From Bergeyella cardium (GTDB taxonomy: Bacteria; Bacteroidota; Bacteroidia; Flavobacteriales; Weeksellaceae), in assembly GCF_003614945.1 (NCBI RefSeq), contig NZ_QYCZ01000001.1, positions 824,001-888,000 of the forward strand: DNA of 64,000 nt, written 5' to 3'. The position numbers were made by a program, and so were the translations under genes. Below, in pieces: positions 1-8,083 of the stretch. Under the pieces are notes generated by a model. That model was not told the DNA's origin and did no database searches. It was given only the letters and a program-made list of their open reading frames with translations. Position 1 is the first letter of the stretch. Each line of letters opens with the position of its first letter.

Positions 1-268
1 CCTTGATTTTATTCGTTTGCAAATGCCCAATGAAATGGCTGGTGTGGGGGGTATCTTTCAGGGCTTCGTATTTTTCTTTTACTTCTTGCACTTTATTTTC
101 TGCAATGAGGGTTTGCCCAGCTTGCAGAGCGATTTTTATCCTCTCTGGGTCTACTGTTTTTGTAGCGAGGAGGAGTTTTACTTCGCTTGGGTTTCTTCCT
201 GCTTTCTCACAGGCGTTTTTTATTCGGGTAAGGATAGCTTCGAGGTTGTGTAGTAGGTCTTCTTTCAT
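1..268 (-). CDS. yggS: YggS/PLPBP-family pyridoxal-phosphate homeostasis protein (3' end outside window)
   Basis: This is the N-terminal 89 codons of a minus-strand gene that runs off the left edge, starting at ATG 266-268. The reading has the family order: a helix with NPSEVKLLLATKT, in which the lysine of ATKT is the PLP-binding lysine, then AGQTLIAENKVQE (family G-x-NxVQE) and HFIGHLQTNK (family HFIGxLQxNK). Members are single-domain fold-type III PLP proteins of about 220-230 residues that buffer PLP and have no strong catalytic activity. It starts 7 bp after the stop of the AAA ATPase and is probably co-transcribed with it. Identity is clear; the missing C-terminal part was not seen. Confidence 0.9.
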   Translation of the reverse strand, partial: MKEDLLHNLEAILTRIKNACEKAGRNPSEVKLLLATKTVDPERIKIALQAGQTLIAENKVQEVKEKYEALKDTPHTSHFIGHLQTNKIK

Positions 269-275
269 TGTTTAT

Positions 276-986
276 TTAATTTTTTTCGTTTTCCCATTGG
301 TTGATGAGCAGCCCTTTCACTAAGGTCAGGGTATAATCTTTGGCTTCGGCGTAGGAGATTTTGTATTTCCTCTCAATGTTCTGAAAGTCTTTGGGGAAAG
401 GCTCCAGCAGTGTGTCGTAGTACCGATTTAATAGCTCATCCGAAGGCATTTCAAACTTGATTTTTAGCTGAAATCTCCTCAGCAGGGCTATGTCTATAAT
501 CTCTGGGTGGTTGGTCGCGCAGATGAGCAGAGCCTCTTTCGGGAAGTAGTCTATGAGCTGGATGATGGTATTTACCAATCGCCTCATTTCCCCTACATCT
601 TTATCATCGCTGCCTCTGGCTTTGCCTATTTGGTCAAATTCATCGAGGAAGAGGATAGCCTTTTCCCTCGCTGCTTTGTCAAAAATCTGCTTAATATTCT
701 GGGAAGTCTCCCCAATCCGCGAGCTCACGATATTGCTCAGGTTCAGGATGAGAATCGGTTTATTTGTAGCGGTGGCTATTGCTTTTGCCGTCATCGTTTT
801 TCCGCAGCCTGAGTGCCCAAACAGGAAGATTTTATTATTAATCGGTATGCCGTATTCGCTCAGTTTATCGGCGTATTGGTGCTCCTTAATCAGTTGGTTT
901 ATCGTCTCTTTATTTTTATTGCTAAGGAAGACTTCATCGAGGTCAATCTTCTCCTTATCGTCTATCAGCAGGTTAAAAATATTCAT
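276..986 (-). CDS. Single-domain AAA+ ATPase
   Basis: A 236-residue stand-alone AAA module. Walker A is GHSGCGKT at residues 57-64, Walker B is ILFLDEFD at 111-118, sensor 1 is CATNHPEI and the arginine-finger region is ALLRRF. About 50 residues precede the ATPase core and there is no membrane segment, zinc finger or protease domain. Similar short ATPases elsewhere are often paired with an S8 (subtilisin-like) peptidase gene; no such partner is present here. The downstream gene is yggS, 7 bp away, and the upstream gap holds a 21-bp repeat array. The substrate is unknown; AAA family membership is secure. Confidence 0.85.
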   Translation of the reverse strand: MNIFNLLIDDKEKIDLDEVFLSNKNKETINQLIKEHQYADKLSEYGIPINNKIFLFGHSGCGKTMTAKAIATATNKPILILNLSNIVSSRIGETSQNIKQIFDKAAREKAILFLDEFDQIGKARGSDDKDVGEMRRLVNTIIQLIDYFPKEALLICATNHPEIIDIALLRRFQLKIKFEMPSDELLNRYYDTLLEPFPKDFQNIERKYKISYAEAKDYTLTLVKGLLINQWENEKN

Positions 987-1041
987 TGTTTTGTTTTACT
1001 GCGGGCAATTTACTAAAAAAAGCCCATTAGCCCAATTGAGC

Positions 1042-1146
1042 TTGATAGCCATCGCTCAAATTTTGACCCTCATCGCATTAAATCAGTGCGCCATCGCATT
1101 AAAATAGAGGTCTGAGGCATTAAAATAGAGCGTTATCTTATTAACC
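1042..1146. repeat. Degenerate 21-bp tandem array, five units
   Basis: Five consecutive 21-bp units start at 1042, 1063, 1084, 1105 and 1126. Shared core is atcgcattaaa, degenerating in the first, fourth and last unit; the three bases before it vary (gcc, ctc, gcc, tct, gtt). The preceding 21 bp (1021-1041) may be a sixth, decayed unit. It fills most of the 330-bp divergent gap between the AAA ATPase and the DUF2911 gene, where I see no gene. Confidence 0.75.
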
Positions 1147-1292
1147 TTACTAAGAATTGTAGTGATTTTGATGAAAATCGGTATTAAATACGCCTTTTAT
1201 TTATTAAATTGATACTTTAAGAAGGTGGATTACTCAGCTAAGGCATTAAAGTTTTAATCAGGCCGCCCTTTGGAGGATTTTTGATTATTTAA

Positions 1293-1300
1293 TACCTTTG
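1293..1300 (+). promoter_or_regulatory. Flavobacterial -7 box for the DUF2911 gene
   Basis: TACCTTTG matches the TAnnTTTG -7 element of Bacteroidota sigma factor promoters and lies 16 bp before ATG 1317. No convincing -33 TTG was assigned. Confidence 0.6.
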
Positions 1301-1316
1301 AGGAAAAATTAGATTA

Positions 1317-1919
1317 ATGAAAAAAGCAGCTTTAATAGTCTTCGTGGGGGTGTTTTTATCCCTCTCAAATGCACAGACTTACTCCATTCCCGCAGCCAGC
1401 CCAAGGCAAGTAATAGATCAGCAGTTCTCCATCTCAAAAATAACGGTAGATTACGGTAGACCAGGCGTAAAGGGGAGGAAAATCTTCGGAGATTTAGTGC
1501 CTTACGGCAAAGTTTGGAGGGCAGGAGCCAATTCGTGTACAAAAATCAGCTTCGGGCAGAATGTAATTTTCGGCGGTAAGGAGCTCAAAGCGGGTACTTA
1601 CGGTCTTTACATCATCCCGCAACCCAATCAGTGGCAGGTGGTTCTCAATAAAGATTTCCAAAGCTGGGGTGCTTTCTCCTTTGATGAAAAACTCAATGTA
1701 CTGGAGACTGTCATCCCCGTAGAAATCACAAAAACACCCACCGAGTGGTTTACGATAGACTTCCTACCCAATGGAAAAGAAGGAATGCTGATGCTGATGG
1801 CTTGGGAGAATGCTAAAATTTCTGTCCCGATAAAAGTTTCAAACCCAGAAGTGGTCTCCAAAATAGAGGAGAAGCTCGGTGAAGCCAGAAAAATTGAAAG
1901 AGAAGGCAATAAAAATTAA
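1317..1919 (+). CDS. DUF2911 domain secreted protein
   Basis: A 200-residue protein with a signal peptide (MKKAALIVFVGVFLSLSNAQ) and the DUF2911 pattern: SPRQVIDQQFSISKITVDYGRPGVKGRKIFG near the N-terminus, PYGKVWRAGAN, then KAGTYGLYIIP and the conserved W of QWQVVLNK. DUF2911 proteins are common exported proteins of Bacteroidota of unknown function, probably periplasmic beta-sandwiches. A short charged helix closes the protein. It has its own promoter and is followed by a terminator shared with the convergent esterase. Confidence 0.88.
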   Translation: MKKAALIVFVGVFLSLSNAQTYSIPAASPRQVIDQQFSISKITVDYGRPGVKGRKIFGDLVPYGKVWRAGANSCTKISFGQNVIFGGKELKAGTYGLYIIPQPNQWQVVLNKDFQSWGAFSFDEKLNVLETVIPVEITKTPTEWFTIDFLPNGKEGMLMLMAWENAKISVPIKVSNPEVVSKIEEKLGEARKIEREGNKN

Positions 1920-1929
1920 TGAATACACA

Positions 1930-1965
1930 AAAATACCTCTGAAAATCTCAGAGGTATTTTATTTT
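1930..1965. terminator. Bidirectional intrinsic terminator
   Basis: AAATACCTCTGA (1931-1942) pairs with TCAGAGGTATTT (1948-1958) over a 5-base loop and is followed by a T-rich run. It sits between convergent genes and can serve both. Confidence 0.85.
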
Positions 1966-2604
1966 TTACTTGGCGAAGAACTCCATTAGGTCTATGTAGT
2001 TCTTTTGGTTGATTCCGTGCCCGCTGATGTACTCCCTAAATGTGAAATAGCAGCTGAGGTCGTAGAGCAAATCGGCTCCCTTCCTCGCCCATTCTATGGG
2101 GATTACCGCGTCTTCCGTACCGTGAGACACAAAAAACGAAAGGTGGGCGAATTTCTTTTTGTCCTCCTCTATATTCTTCAGAATTTTGGTCTCTGGATAA
2201 GTGCTCAGGCAGGCGATTTTGGAGAATTTGCTCGGATGTTTCAGGGCAAGGGCATAAGCGAGTACGCCTCCTTGGCTGAATCCACATAAATGGCTCTTCC
2301 CTTCGCCAATGCCGTAGGTATTTTTAATGAGCTGTATACTGCTGAGTATCGCTTCTAATGATTCCTCTGCCTGAGGTATATTGATGAACTTCTCTGCATT
2401 GATAAAGTCTATATCATACCACGCAAAGCCATGGTATGGAGTGTTTCTTGGTGCTCGGAAGCTCACCACGAGCCAGTTTTCTGGTAAATCGGGTACGAAG
2501 GAGAATAAATCCTGTTCATTGCTCCCGTATCCGTGAATGAGAAAGAGTACAGGCGTCTCAGCGTTTATTTTTTCAGGGGCTCTTACGATATAATTCAGTT
2601 CCAT
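1966..2604 (-). CDS. Alpha/beta hydrolase, phospholipase/carboxylesterase family
   Basis: A 212-residue cytoplasmic hydrolase of the small carboxylesterase (YpfH / acyl-protein thioesterase-like) group. The oxyanion region is FLIHGYGSNEQD; the nucleophile elbow is GFSQGG (Ser near residue 110). The acid is in SHGTEDAVIP and the histidine in ISGHGIN. No signal peptide is seen. It probably cleaves short acyl esters; the natural substrate is unknown. The minus-strand neighbour upstream is the truncated haemoglobin, with a 37-bp gap. Confidence 0.85.
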   Translation of the reverse strand: MELNYIVRAPEKINAETPVLFLIHGYGSNEQDLFSFVPDLPENWLVVSFRAPRNTPYHGFAWYDIDFINAEKFINIPQAEESLEAILSSIQLIKNTYGIGEGKSHLCGFSQGGVLAYALALKHPSKFSKIACLSTYPETKILKNIEEDKKKFAHLSFFVSHGTEDAVIPIEWARKGADLLYDLSCYFTFREYISGHGINQKNYIDLMEFFAK

Positions 2605-2641
2605 AATGGTTGGGATTTATGTGTTTCAGGGGTGTTTTTTT

Positions 2642-3031
2642 TTATACCGAGAAGAGTGAGCGCCTTTCTATGTTAACCAGCATTAGCCTTGCAATATTTG
2701 ATGCTCTGGCTCTGGCTTCGTCGGCTACTTCACCCTCGAAAAGCTCGTCTATCGTAGAGAAAAATACTTTTATCCACTCGGTAAATTCTACTTCCGTCAT
2801 TGGGGCAATCTGTGCGAGGTCAATATGCTTTTTCATTGGGTTTCCACTGAAACTCTTCTCGCCAAGAAGTATGCTCGCCCAGAAGGAATACATTACAGGG
2901 AGGTGTTTAGACCAATCTATCTTTGCAATATCATCGAAGATATAACCGAGGATTTCGTTTTTCTTCACTTTATCATAGAAAACATCCACTAGCTTGATGA
3001 TATCCTCCCTTGTTTCAATATCTTTTTTCAT
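2642..3031 (-). CDS. Group III truncated haemoglobin
   Basis: A 129-residue protein of the 2-on-2 haemoglobin fold. It has DIIKLVDVFYDKVKKNEILG at the N-terminus, LPVMYSFWASILLG in the middle and MKKHIDLAQIAPM, whose His is the likely proximal haem ligand. The family binds haem, O2 and NO; roles are inferred to be NO or peroxide handling. I chose the ATG at 3029-3031. A longer open frame reaches 3115 but would encode repeat sequence and overlap the promoter box at 3054-3061. Confidence 0.85.
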   Translation of the reverse strand: MKKDIETREDIIKLVDVFYDKVKKNEILGYIFDDIAKIDWSKHLPVMYSFWASILLGEKSFSGNPMKKHIDLAQIAPMTEVEFTEWIKVFFSTIDELFEGEVADEARARASNIARLMLVNIERRSLFSV

Positions 3032-3053
3032 AAGTTTCTGAATTAATGGGTAG

Positions 3054-3061
3054 CAAAGATA
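3054..3061 (-). promoter_or_regulatory. -7 box for the truncated haemoglobin gene
   Basis: Minus-strand TATCTTTG, 22 bp before ATG 3031; this position also argues against the longer open frame. Confidence 0.6.
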
Positions 3062-3078
3062 AAGATTAATTAATTTAT

Positions 3079-3130
3079 GCTTTAAGCAGCTAATAGCTAT
3101 TAGCCAATAGCTCATTGCTAATTGCTATAT
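3079..3130. repeat. Heptamer minisatellite (GC every 7 bp)
   Basis: Consecutive heptamers gctaata, gctatta, gccaata, gctcatt, gctaatt and gctatat recur with GC every 7 bp (one 3-bp slip). The last unit supplies part of the TATATTTG promoter box of thyA. Confidence 0.75.
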
Positions 3131-3133
3131 TTG
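3126..3133 (+). promoter_or_regulatory. -7 box for thyA
   Basis: TATATTTG, 19 bp before ATG 3153; formed at the end of the heptamer minisatellite. Confidence 0.65.
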
Positions 3134-3152
3134 TGCCTTAATCTTTATTATT

Positions 3153-3947
3153 ATGCAAAATTATTTGGCTCTCTTGCAGCATATATTGGATAATGGCTCG
3201 GATAAAACTGATCGTACAGGTACAGGCACAAGGAGTATCTTCGGATATCAGCTGAGGTATGATTTGTCCAAAGGATTCCCCCTTGTAACGACGAAAAAAG
3301 TACATTTAAAATCCATCATCTACGAGCTGCTTTGGTTTCTAAGAGGTGATACCAATATAAAATACCTAAATGATAACGGCGTAACGATCTGGGACGAGTG
3401 GGCAGATGATAATGGTGACCTCGGGCCGGTCTATGGTGCACAGTGGAGAAGCTGGAAAGGCGCCGATGGTAAAATCATTGACCAAATTTCTGAAGTTATT
3501 GAGCAGATAAAGACTAATCCTGACAGTAGGAGGCTTATCGTCTCCGCTTGGAATACTGCCGAAATCCCTAATATGGCACTTGCTCCCTGCCACACGATGT
3601 TTCAGTTCTATGTAGCCGATGGAAAACTCTCGCTTCAGCTCTATCAGCGCTCTGCAGATGTATTTCTCGGTGTGCCATTTAATATTGCGAGCTATGCCCT
3701 CCTCACAATGATGGTAGCACAGGTCTGTGGCTTGGAGGTGGGAGATTATGTGCATTCCTTCGGAGATGTGCATATCTATAATAACCACTTTGAGCAGGTG
3801 AAAAAGCAACTCGCACGAGAGCCAAAAGTGCTCCCAACAATGAAACTAAACCCAGAGATAAAAGATCTATTTGATTTCAAATACGAGGATTTCTCTTTGG
3901 AGAATTATGAGCCCCATCCTGGCATCAAAGCCCCAGTGGCAGTTTAG
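3153..3947 (+). CDS. thyA: Thymidylate synthase
   Basis: A 264-residue protein, the same length as E. coli ThyA. It methylates dUMP to dTMP with methylenetetrahydrofolate. Arg21 (DRTGTGTRS), the catalytic Cys146 in [11 protein letters not shown], the RRLIVSAWN segment and DVHIYNNH are all present at the expected positions. The start ATG at 3153 is 19 bp behind a TATATTTG box. The next gene, priA, has its own promoter, so transcription is probably monocistronic. No dihydrofolate reductase gene, a frequent neighbour, lies in the window. Confidence 0.97.
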   Translation: MQNYLALLQHILDNGSDKTDRTGTGTRSIFGYQLRYDLSKGFPLVTTKKVHLKSIIYELLWFLRGDTNIKYLNDNGVTIWDEWADDNGDLGPVYGAQWRSWKGADGKIIDQISEVIEQIKTNPDSRRLIVSAWNTAEIPNMALAPCHTMFQFYVADGKLSLQLYQRSADVFLGVPFNIASYALLTMMVAQVCGLEVGDYVHSFGDVHIYNNHFEQVKKQLAREPKVLPTMKLNPEIKDLFDFKYEDFSLENYEPHPGIKAPVAV

Positions 3948-3954
3948 TGATTTT

Positions 3955-3962
3955 TATTTTTG
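3955..3962 (+). promoter_or_regulatory. -7 box for priA
   Basis: TATTTTTG, 33 bp before the proposed TTG start at 3996. Confidence 0.55.
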
Positions 3963-3995
3963 CAACCGAAAATCCATATCTAAATCCTATTAGCA

Positions 3996-6440
3996 TTGAC
4001 TTTTGCACAAGTTATTCTTCCATTAAATCTGAAAGGAACTTTTACTTACAAGATTCCCGATGCCCTAGCTGATGAAGTTGAGGAAGGAAAACGCGTCTTA
4101 ATTCCTTTCGGTGGGAAGAAGATTTATACAGGCATTGTGCAGTCATTACACTCAAATGCTCCTGAGGGTTTTATTCCAAAGGAAATCATCAGTGTGCTGG
4201 ATGAGGTTTCGTTGCTCCCACAGGAGCAGCTCCGCTTTTGGGAATGGCTTTCGGGCTACTACCTCTGCAATATAGGGGAGGTCTACCGCTTTGCCTTCCC
4301 CGCATCTCTTAAATTAGAAAGCGAGACTTATCTAAAACTTCGCCCCAATGCAGAGATAGATTATCAGATTTTAGAGGCTAATGAGATTTTCCTCATTCAG
4401 GCTTTGGAAGTGAGGCAAGTCATCAACCTGAAAGAAACCGAAGCATTTATCCCCAAAAAGGAAATTATAAAAACAGTAAAATCCCTCATAGACCTGCAAT
4501 ATATAGAGATAGACGAAAAGGTCTCCGAGAGGTATAGAGCTAAGGAAGTGGCCTATATTAAGATAAAGGAAGGAATTCTAAAAGGCGACCTCACACAGAT
4601 ATTCACCAATTTAAAACGCTCAGCAAAGCAGAGAGAGCTACTGATGCACCTCCTCTCGCTTTATTCTGCAGCGCCAGAAGCTCCTCTCCGCAAATCTGAT
4701 GTTTTGGAGAAAGGAACATTTACTCCTACACATCTAAAAGGGCTTATAGAAAAAGGGCTCGTAGAAGAGTATTACCTTACCAAAGACAGACTCACCTTCT
4801 ACGAAGGGGAAATGGAGAAAGTAGAGCGGCTAAGCCCTACCCAGCAAAGAGCAAAAGATGAAATAGATGATGCCTTTGCAAACCGACAGAATGTACTCTT
4901 GCACGGAGTTACTTCCTCTGGGAAGACGCATATTTTCCTCCAAAAGATAGATGAAGTAGTCTCCAAAGGAGGTACAGCACTCCTCCTCCTCCCCGAAGTC
5001 TCCCTTACAAAACAGATGATACTAAGATTAGAAAAGAAATATGGAAAGGCATTGGGGTATTATCACCAAAAACTTACCGACTTTGAGAAAGTAGAGGTCT
5101 GGAAAAAGGTAAAGAATAATGAGCTTAGCGTAGTCATTGGAACGCGGGCTGCTCTTTTCCTGCCCTTTCAGAGTTTAGGGCTTATCGTGGTAGATGAGGA
5201 GCACGATTCTGCTTTTAAACCGAAAGAAGTCAGCCCCTTTTTTAATGGGAGAGATGCCGCACTTTACCTCTCCTCCCTCTACAATGCTCCAGTTATCCTC
5301 AGCTCGGCTACGCCATCGGTAGAGGCGTATTATCTTAGCCAAATCGGTAAGCTCAAATATGTATTCATCGGAGAGCGATATGCAGAAGTGGCACTTCCCA
5401 AAATGGAGGTCATTAATTACAAGGAAGCTCAGGATTTGAAAAATGTAAGCGGTAATTTCAGTCATCAGCTTCTCGGTGAGATAAAAAAGGTATTGGATGA
5501 AAAGCACCAAGTAATGATACTCCACAACAAGCGAGGCTATTCCAATGTATTGGAATGCGAGGCGTGTGGCTATGTGGCCTACTGCCCAAATTGCGATGTG
5601 GTACTCACTTATCACAAGGCATCTCACGAGATGAAGTGCCACTACTGTGGCAACCGAGCAGCTCGCCCTATCGCTTGCCCCAAGTGTAAATCTAAAAACC
5701 TTAGCGAGCGTGGCATAGGGGTGGAGAAGATGTATGAAGAAATCCAGAAGCATTTCCCCAATGCGGAAGTAGATAGAATGGATACCGATGCTATGCGGAG
5801 GAAATTTGCCTACGAAAAGCTCTACGAAAAGCTCGAGGAAGGCAAGACTGATATTTTAGTCGGTACGCAGATGATTGCTAAGGGGCTGGACTTTGACAAT
5901 ATAGAACTCGTAGCCGTCCCTCGAGCCGACCAGATGCTGCACATACAGGATTTCCGAGCAGAGGAGCGCGCATATCAGCTCATCACCCAAGTATCTGGAA
6001 GGGCTGGCAGGAAGTCGGGACAGGGGCGCATCATTCTTCAAACCTTCAATCCTCAGCAGCCTATTTTTAGGTTGATTAATAAATCCCAACCCTCCGAAAT
6101 CTACCGCTATCTATTGGATGAACGGAAGAAATTCCACTATCCACCTTATACAAAATTGGTTTTAATACAGCTCAAACACCGAAAAGAGGATAAACTCGAG
6201 CGAGCAGCAACCTTTATGGGGAATATCCTAAGAAAATACCTCCCTTCAGAATGTGTTTTTGGCCCCGAAAAGCCTCCCATTTCGCGAATTAATACCTATT
6301 ATCATTACCAAATAATGCTCAAACTTCCTCGTGGCAAAAGCTACAAGCGATATAAACAATTCATAGAGCACAGCCTCCACGAATTCGACCAAGTAAAAGC
6401 CTACCACTCCATAAAACAAACCGTCTTTGTAGACCCTTAG
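3996..6440 (+). CDS. priA: Primosomal replication-restart helicase PriA (TTG start)
   Basis: An 814-residue 3'-5' helicase that reloads the replisome at stalled forks. An N-terminal 3'-DNA-binding domain (TFAQVILPLNLKGTFTYKIP) and winged helix precede the helicase core. Walker A is GVTSSGKT, and the DEAH-type box is VVDEEHD. The zinc domain has the eight cysteines of CEAC..CPNC..CHYC..CPKC, followed by motif V/VI (VGTQMIAKGLD, SGRAGR). The in-frame stop at 3981-3983 leaves only TTG 3996 as a start giving the conserved N-terminus, so a TTG start is likely. Length and motifs are complete. Confidence 0.95.
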   Translation: MTFAQVILPLNLKGTFTYKIPDALADEVEEGKRVLIPFGGKKIYTGIVQSLHSNAPEGFIPKEIISVLDEVSLLPQEQLRFWEWLSGYYLCNIGEVYRFAFPASLKLESETYLKLRPNAEIDYQILEANEIFLIQALEVRQVINLKETEAFIPKKEIIKTVKSLIDLQYIEIDEKVSERYRAKEVAYIKIKEGILKGDLTQIFTNLKRSAKQRELLMHLLSLYSAAPEAPLRKSDVLEKGTFTPTHLKGLIEKGLVEEYYLTKDRLTFYEGEMEKVERLSPTQQRAKDEIDDAFANRQNVLLHGVTSSGKTHIFLQKIDEVVSKGGTALLLLPEVSLTKQMILRLEKKYGKALGYYHQKLTDFEKVEVWKKVKNNELSVVIGTRAALFLPFQSLGLIVVDEEHDSAFKPKEVSPFFNGRDAALYLSSLYNAPVILSSATPSVEAYYLSQIGKLKYVFIGERYAEVALPKMEVINYKEAQDLKNVSGNFSHQLLGEIKKVLDEKHQVMILHNKRGYSNVLECEACGYVAYCPNCDVVLTYHKASHEMKCHYCGNRAARPIACPKCKSKNLSERGIGVEKMYEEIQKHFPNAEVDRMDTDAMRRKFAYEKLYEKLEEGKTDILVGTQMIAKGLDFDNIELVAVPRADQMLHIQDFRAEERAYQLITQVSGRAGRKSGQGRIILQTFNPQQPIFRLINKSQPSEIYRYLLDERKKFHYPPYTKLVLIQLKHRKEDKLERAATFMGNILRKYLPSECVFGPEKPPISRINTYYHYQIMLKLPRGKSYKRYKQFIEHSLHEFDQVKAYHSIKQTVFVDP

Positions 6441-6564
6441 TTGGCAGGTAAGTAGGCTTTAAGTATAAATACTTAGTTTATCAATCGAATATCATAAACT
6501 TATAAGCCTTCCTAAATCTTTCCCAAATTTGTTTATTTCTTTGCATCAGTAAAATTTTATACAA

Positions 6565-7014
6565 ATGAAGACAAGACAAAGTTTAAAAATGATTTTAGCT
6601 GTATTAGCTTTATCAACAGGTGTATTTGCAAAGGCTCAAGATGATGTAGTTATTACTTCCTCTCAGTTGCCAAAGACGGCTCAGGCATTTATTAAAAAGA
6701 ATTTCAGTAGCCCAATTCTTCAAGCAACGAAGGATTATGACTATGGTATCATCTCTGAGTATCAAGTCTATTTAGAAGACGGTACGAAGTTGGATTTCAA
6801 TAGAAGTGGCGTTTGGAAGGAGATAGAGAATAAACATATGGGGATTCCTTTCTCAGCAGTGCCAGCAAAGATAGCTGCTTACATTAAACAGAAATTCCCA
6901 GGTACAAAAGTCTTAGAAATAGATAAAAAGCGCTATGGTTACAGTGTGAAAATTTCTAATGGTTTGGAATTAGAATTTAGCTCAAGCGGAGCTTTTCTAA
7001 GAATTGATGACTAA
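6565..7014 (+). CDS. PepSY-like (DUF2874) periplasmic protein
   Basis: A 149-residue exported protein with a signal peptide ending near FAKAQ. It holds two PepSY-like/DUF2874 repeats. Each has a helix (LPKTAQAFIKKNF; VPAKIAAYIKQKF), then a strand pair in which an acidic LEDGTKLDF or ISNGLELEF hairpin recurs. Proteins of this family are frequent in Bacteroidota, often near two-component or redox genes, and have no established function. It sits alone between priA and a strong terminator. Confidence 0.82.
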   Translation: MKTRQSLKMILAVLALSTGVFAKAQDDVVITSSQLPKTAQAFIKKNFSSPILQATKDYDYGIISEYQVYLEDGTKLDFNRSGVWKEIENKHMGIPFSAVPAKIAAYIKQKFPGTKVLEIDKKRYGYSVKISNGLELEFSSSGAFLRIDD

Positions 7015-7035
7015 AACAAGACTTACCAACAAAAG

Positions 7036-7068
7036 AGTTGAGATACAAAATATCTCAGCTTTTTTATT
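7036..7068 (+). terminator. Intrinsic terminator after the PepSY-like gene
   Basis: TGAGATA (7039-7045) and TATCTCA (7051-7057) form a stem with a 5-base loop, followed by GC and a T run. Confidence 0.85.
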
Positions 7069-7195
7069 TTCCCTTTGGCTATATTTTGAGGTATAAATGT
7101 TAATTCTTTTAACATCTACCTCCTTGTTTTTCTGACAAAATGGCTGAAACCGCGTTAAAAAGTCTAAAAAGTTTTAGTGAACCTCCTCACAGAGA

Positions 7196-7203
7196 TAGCT
7201 TTG
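7196..7203 (+). promoter_or_regulatory. -7 box for the glucosaminidase gene
   Basis: TAGCTTTG, 17 bp before ATG 7221. Confidence 0.5.
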
Positions 7204-7220
7204 CCAGCAAATAATAATGT

Positions 7221-7691
7221 ATGAGACATTTTAAAAATCTTAAAACTGTTGTCATAAGTATTCTTTTGGTTTTGTCTTTCTCCTCAGTAAAGGCACAGAA
7301 AAAACACTCGTATATAGAGAAGCATAAAGAGATTGCAGCTCAGCTCTCTCAGGAATATGGAATCCCCAGCACAGTAATATTGGCAGTAGCCTTTGTAGAA
7401 TCTGGAGGAGGAACGAGTAAAAACTCTCAAATCTTAAACAATCATTTTGGTATTGTGGGAAAAAATACAGTCAATAAATCCAGATACAGAAGTTTTTTAT
7501 CTACTCAGGACAGTTTCAGGGCGTTTTGCGACCTGCTATCGAGAAAGAAGTATTACCAAAGACTAAAAGGCAACGATGACCACTCCGAATGGGTAAAGGC
7601 AATAGCCAAAGCGGGATACTCCACTCAACCACAAGAATGGATGCGAAGGATAAACCTGATGATTAAGAAAATTGAACCACAATTAGACTAA
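7221..7691 (+). CDS. Exported glucosaminidase-domain protein (GH73-like)
   Basis: A 156-residue protein with a signal peptide (cleavage near SVKAQ) and a single mannosyl-glycoprotein endo-beta-N-acetylglucosaminidase-like domain. IAAQLSQEYGIPSTVILAVAFVESG carries the catalytic Glu of the VESG motif. NNHFGI and the YRSFLSTQDSFRAFCDLL segment (family Y-R-x-Y-x-S-x-x-E/D-S-F) follow. It is predicted to cleave peptidoglycan glycan strands in the periplasm. There is no LysM or SH3 anchor, so it is a minimal enzyme. Confidence 0.88.
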   Translation: MRHFKNLKTVVISILLVLSFSSVKAQKKHSYIEKHKEIAAQLSQEYGIPSTVILAVAFVESGGGTSKNSQILNNHFGIVGKNTVNKSRYRSFLSTQDSFRAFCDLLSRKKYYQRLKGNDDHSEWVKAIAKAGYSTQPQEWMRRINLMIKKIEPQLD

Positions 7692-7712
7692 TAATTAATC
7701 TAAAAAAGAAAA

Positions 7713-7740
7713 AGAGACAATGTTGATTGTCTCTTTTTTT
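7713..7740. terminator. Bidirectional intrinsic terminator
   Basis: AGAGACAA (7713-7720) pairs with TTGTCTCT (7727-7734), followed by T7; lies between the convergent glucosaminidase and yciH genes. Confidence 0.88.
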
Positions 7741-7751
7741 ATAATGTGGGC

Positions 7752-8081
7752 TTATCCGCCAACTCTTTTGGTTTTATATCCCATATCTTTTAGAATTTGC
7801 ATTACTTTATCTCGGTTGTCTCCCTGTATAATGATGACGCCATCTTTTTCCGAACCTCCAATTCCCAGCTGGGTTTTGAGTCTTTTTGCAATTGCTTTTA
7901 GTTCATCAGTACTACCTTCAAATCCTTCTATAAGGGTTACGGGCTTTCCATTTCTGCCTTTCTTTTCGTACTTACAGATGAGCGGATTGCGCTGTTCAAA
8001 TACTTCTCTCTCTTCGGGAAGTTCAAAGTCTTCTTCTATATGGTCTGGGAAGAGGTTTTTAAGCTGATCTCTTAAATCCAT
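7752..8081 (-). CDS. yciH: SUI1/eIF1-type translation factor YciH
   Basis: A 109-residue protein with an N-terminal tail and the SUI1 fold: KKGRNGKPVTLIEGF, LKAIAKRLKTQLGIGGS, DGVIIIQGDNRDKVMQIL and a final GYKTKRVGG. YciH homologues bind the 30S subunit and affect start-codon fidelity. It is the last gene of a tight minus-strand cluster (MazG-like, thioredoxin-like, DUF4230, yciH) with gaps of 9, 7 and 2 bp. Confidence 0.92.
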   Translation of the reverse strand: MDLRDQLKNLFPDHIEEDFELPEEREVFEQRNPLICKYEKKGRNGKPVTLIEGFEGSTDELKAIAKRLKTQLGIGGSEKDGVIIIQGDNRDKVMQILKDMGYKTKRVGG

Positions 8082-8083
8082 TG

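Noticed and set aside
3032-3115. Longer haemoglobin N-terminus
   Set aside because: Encoded by minisatellite sequence and overlapping the gene's own promoter box.
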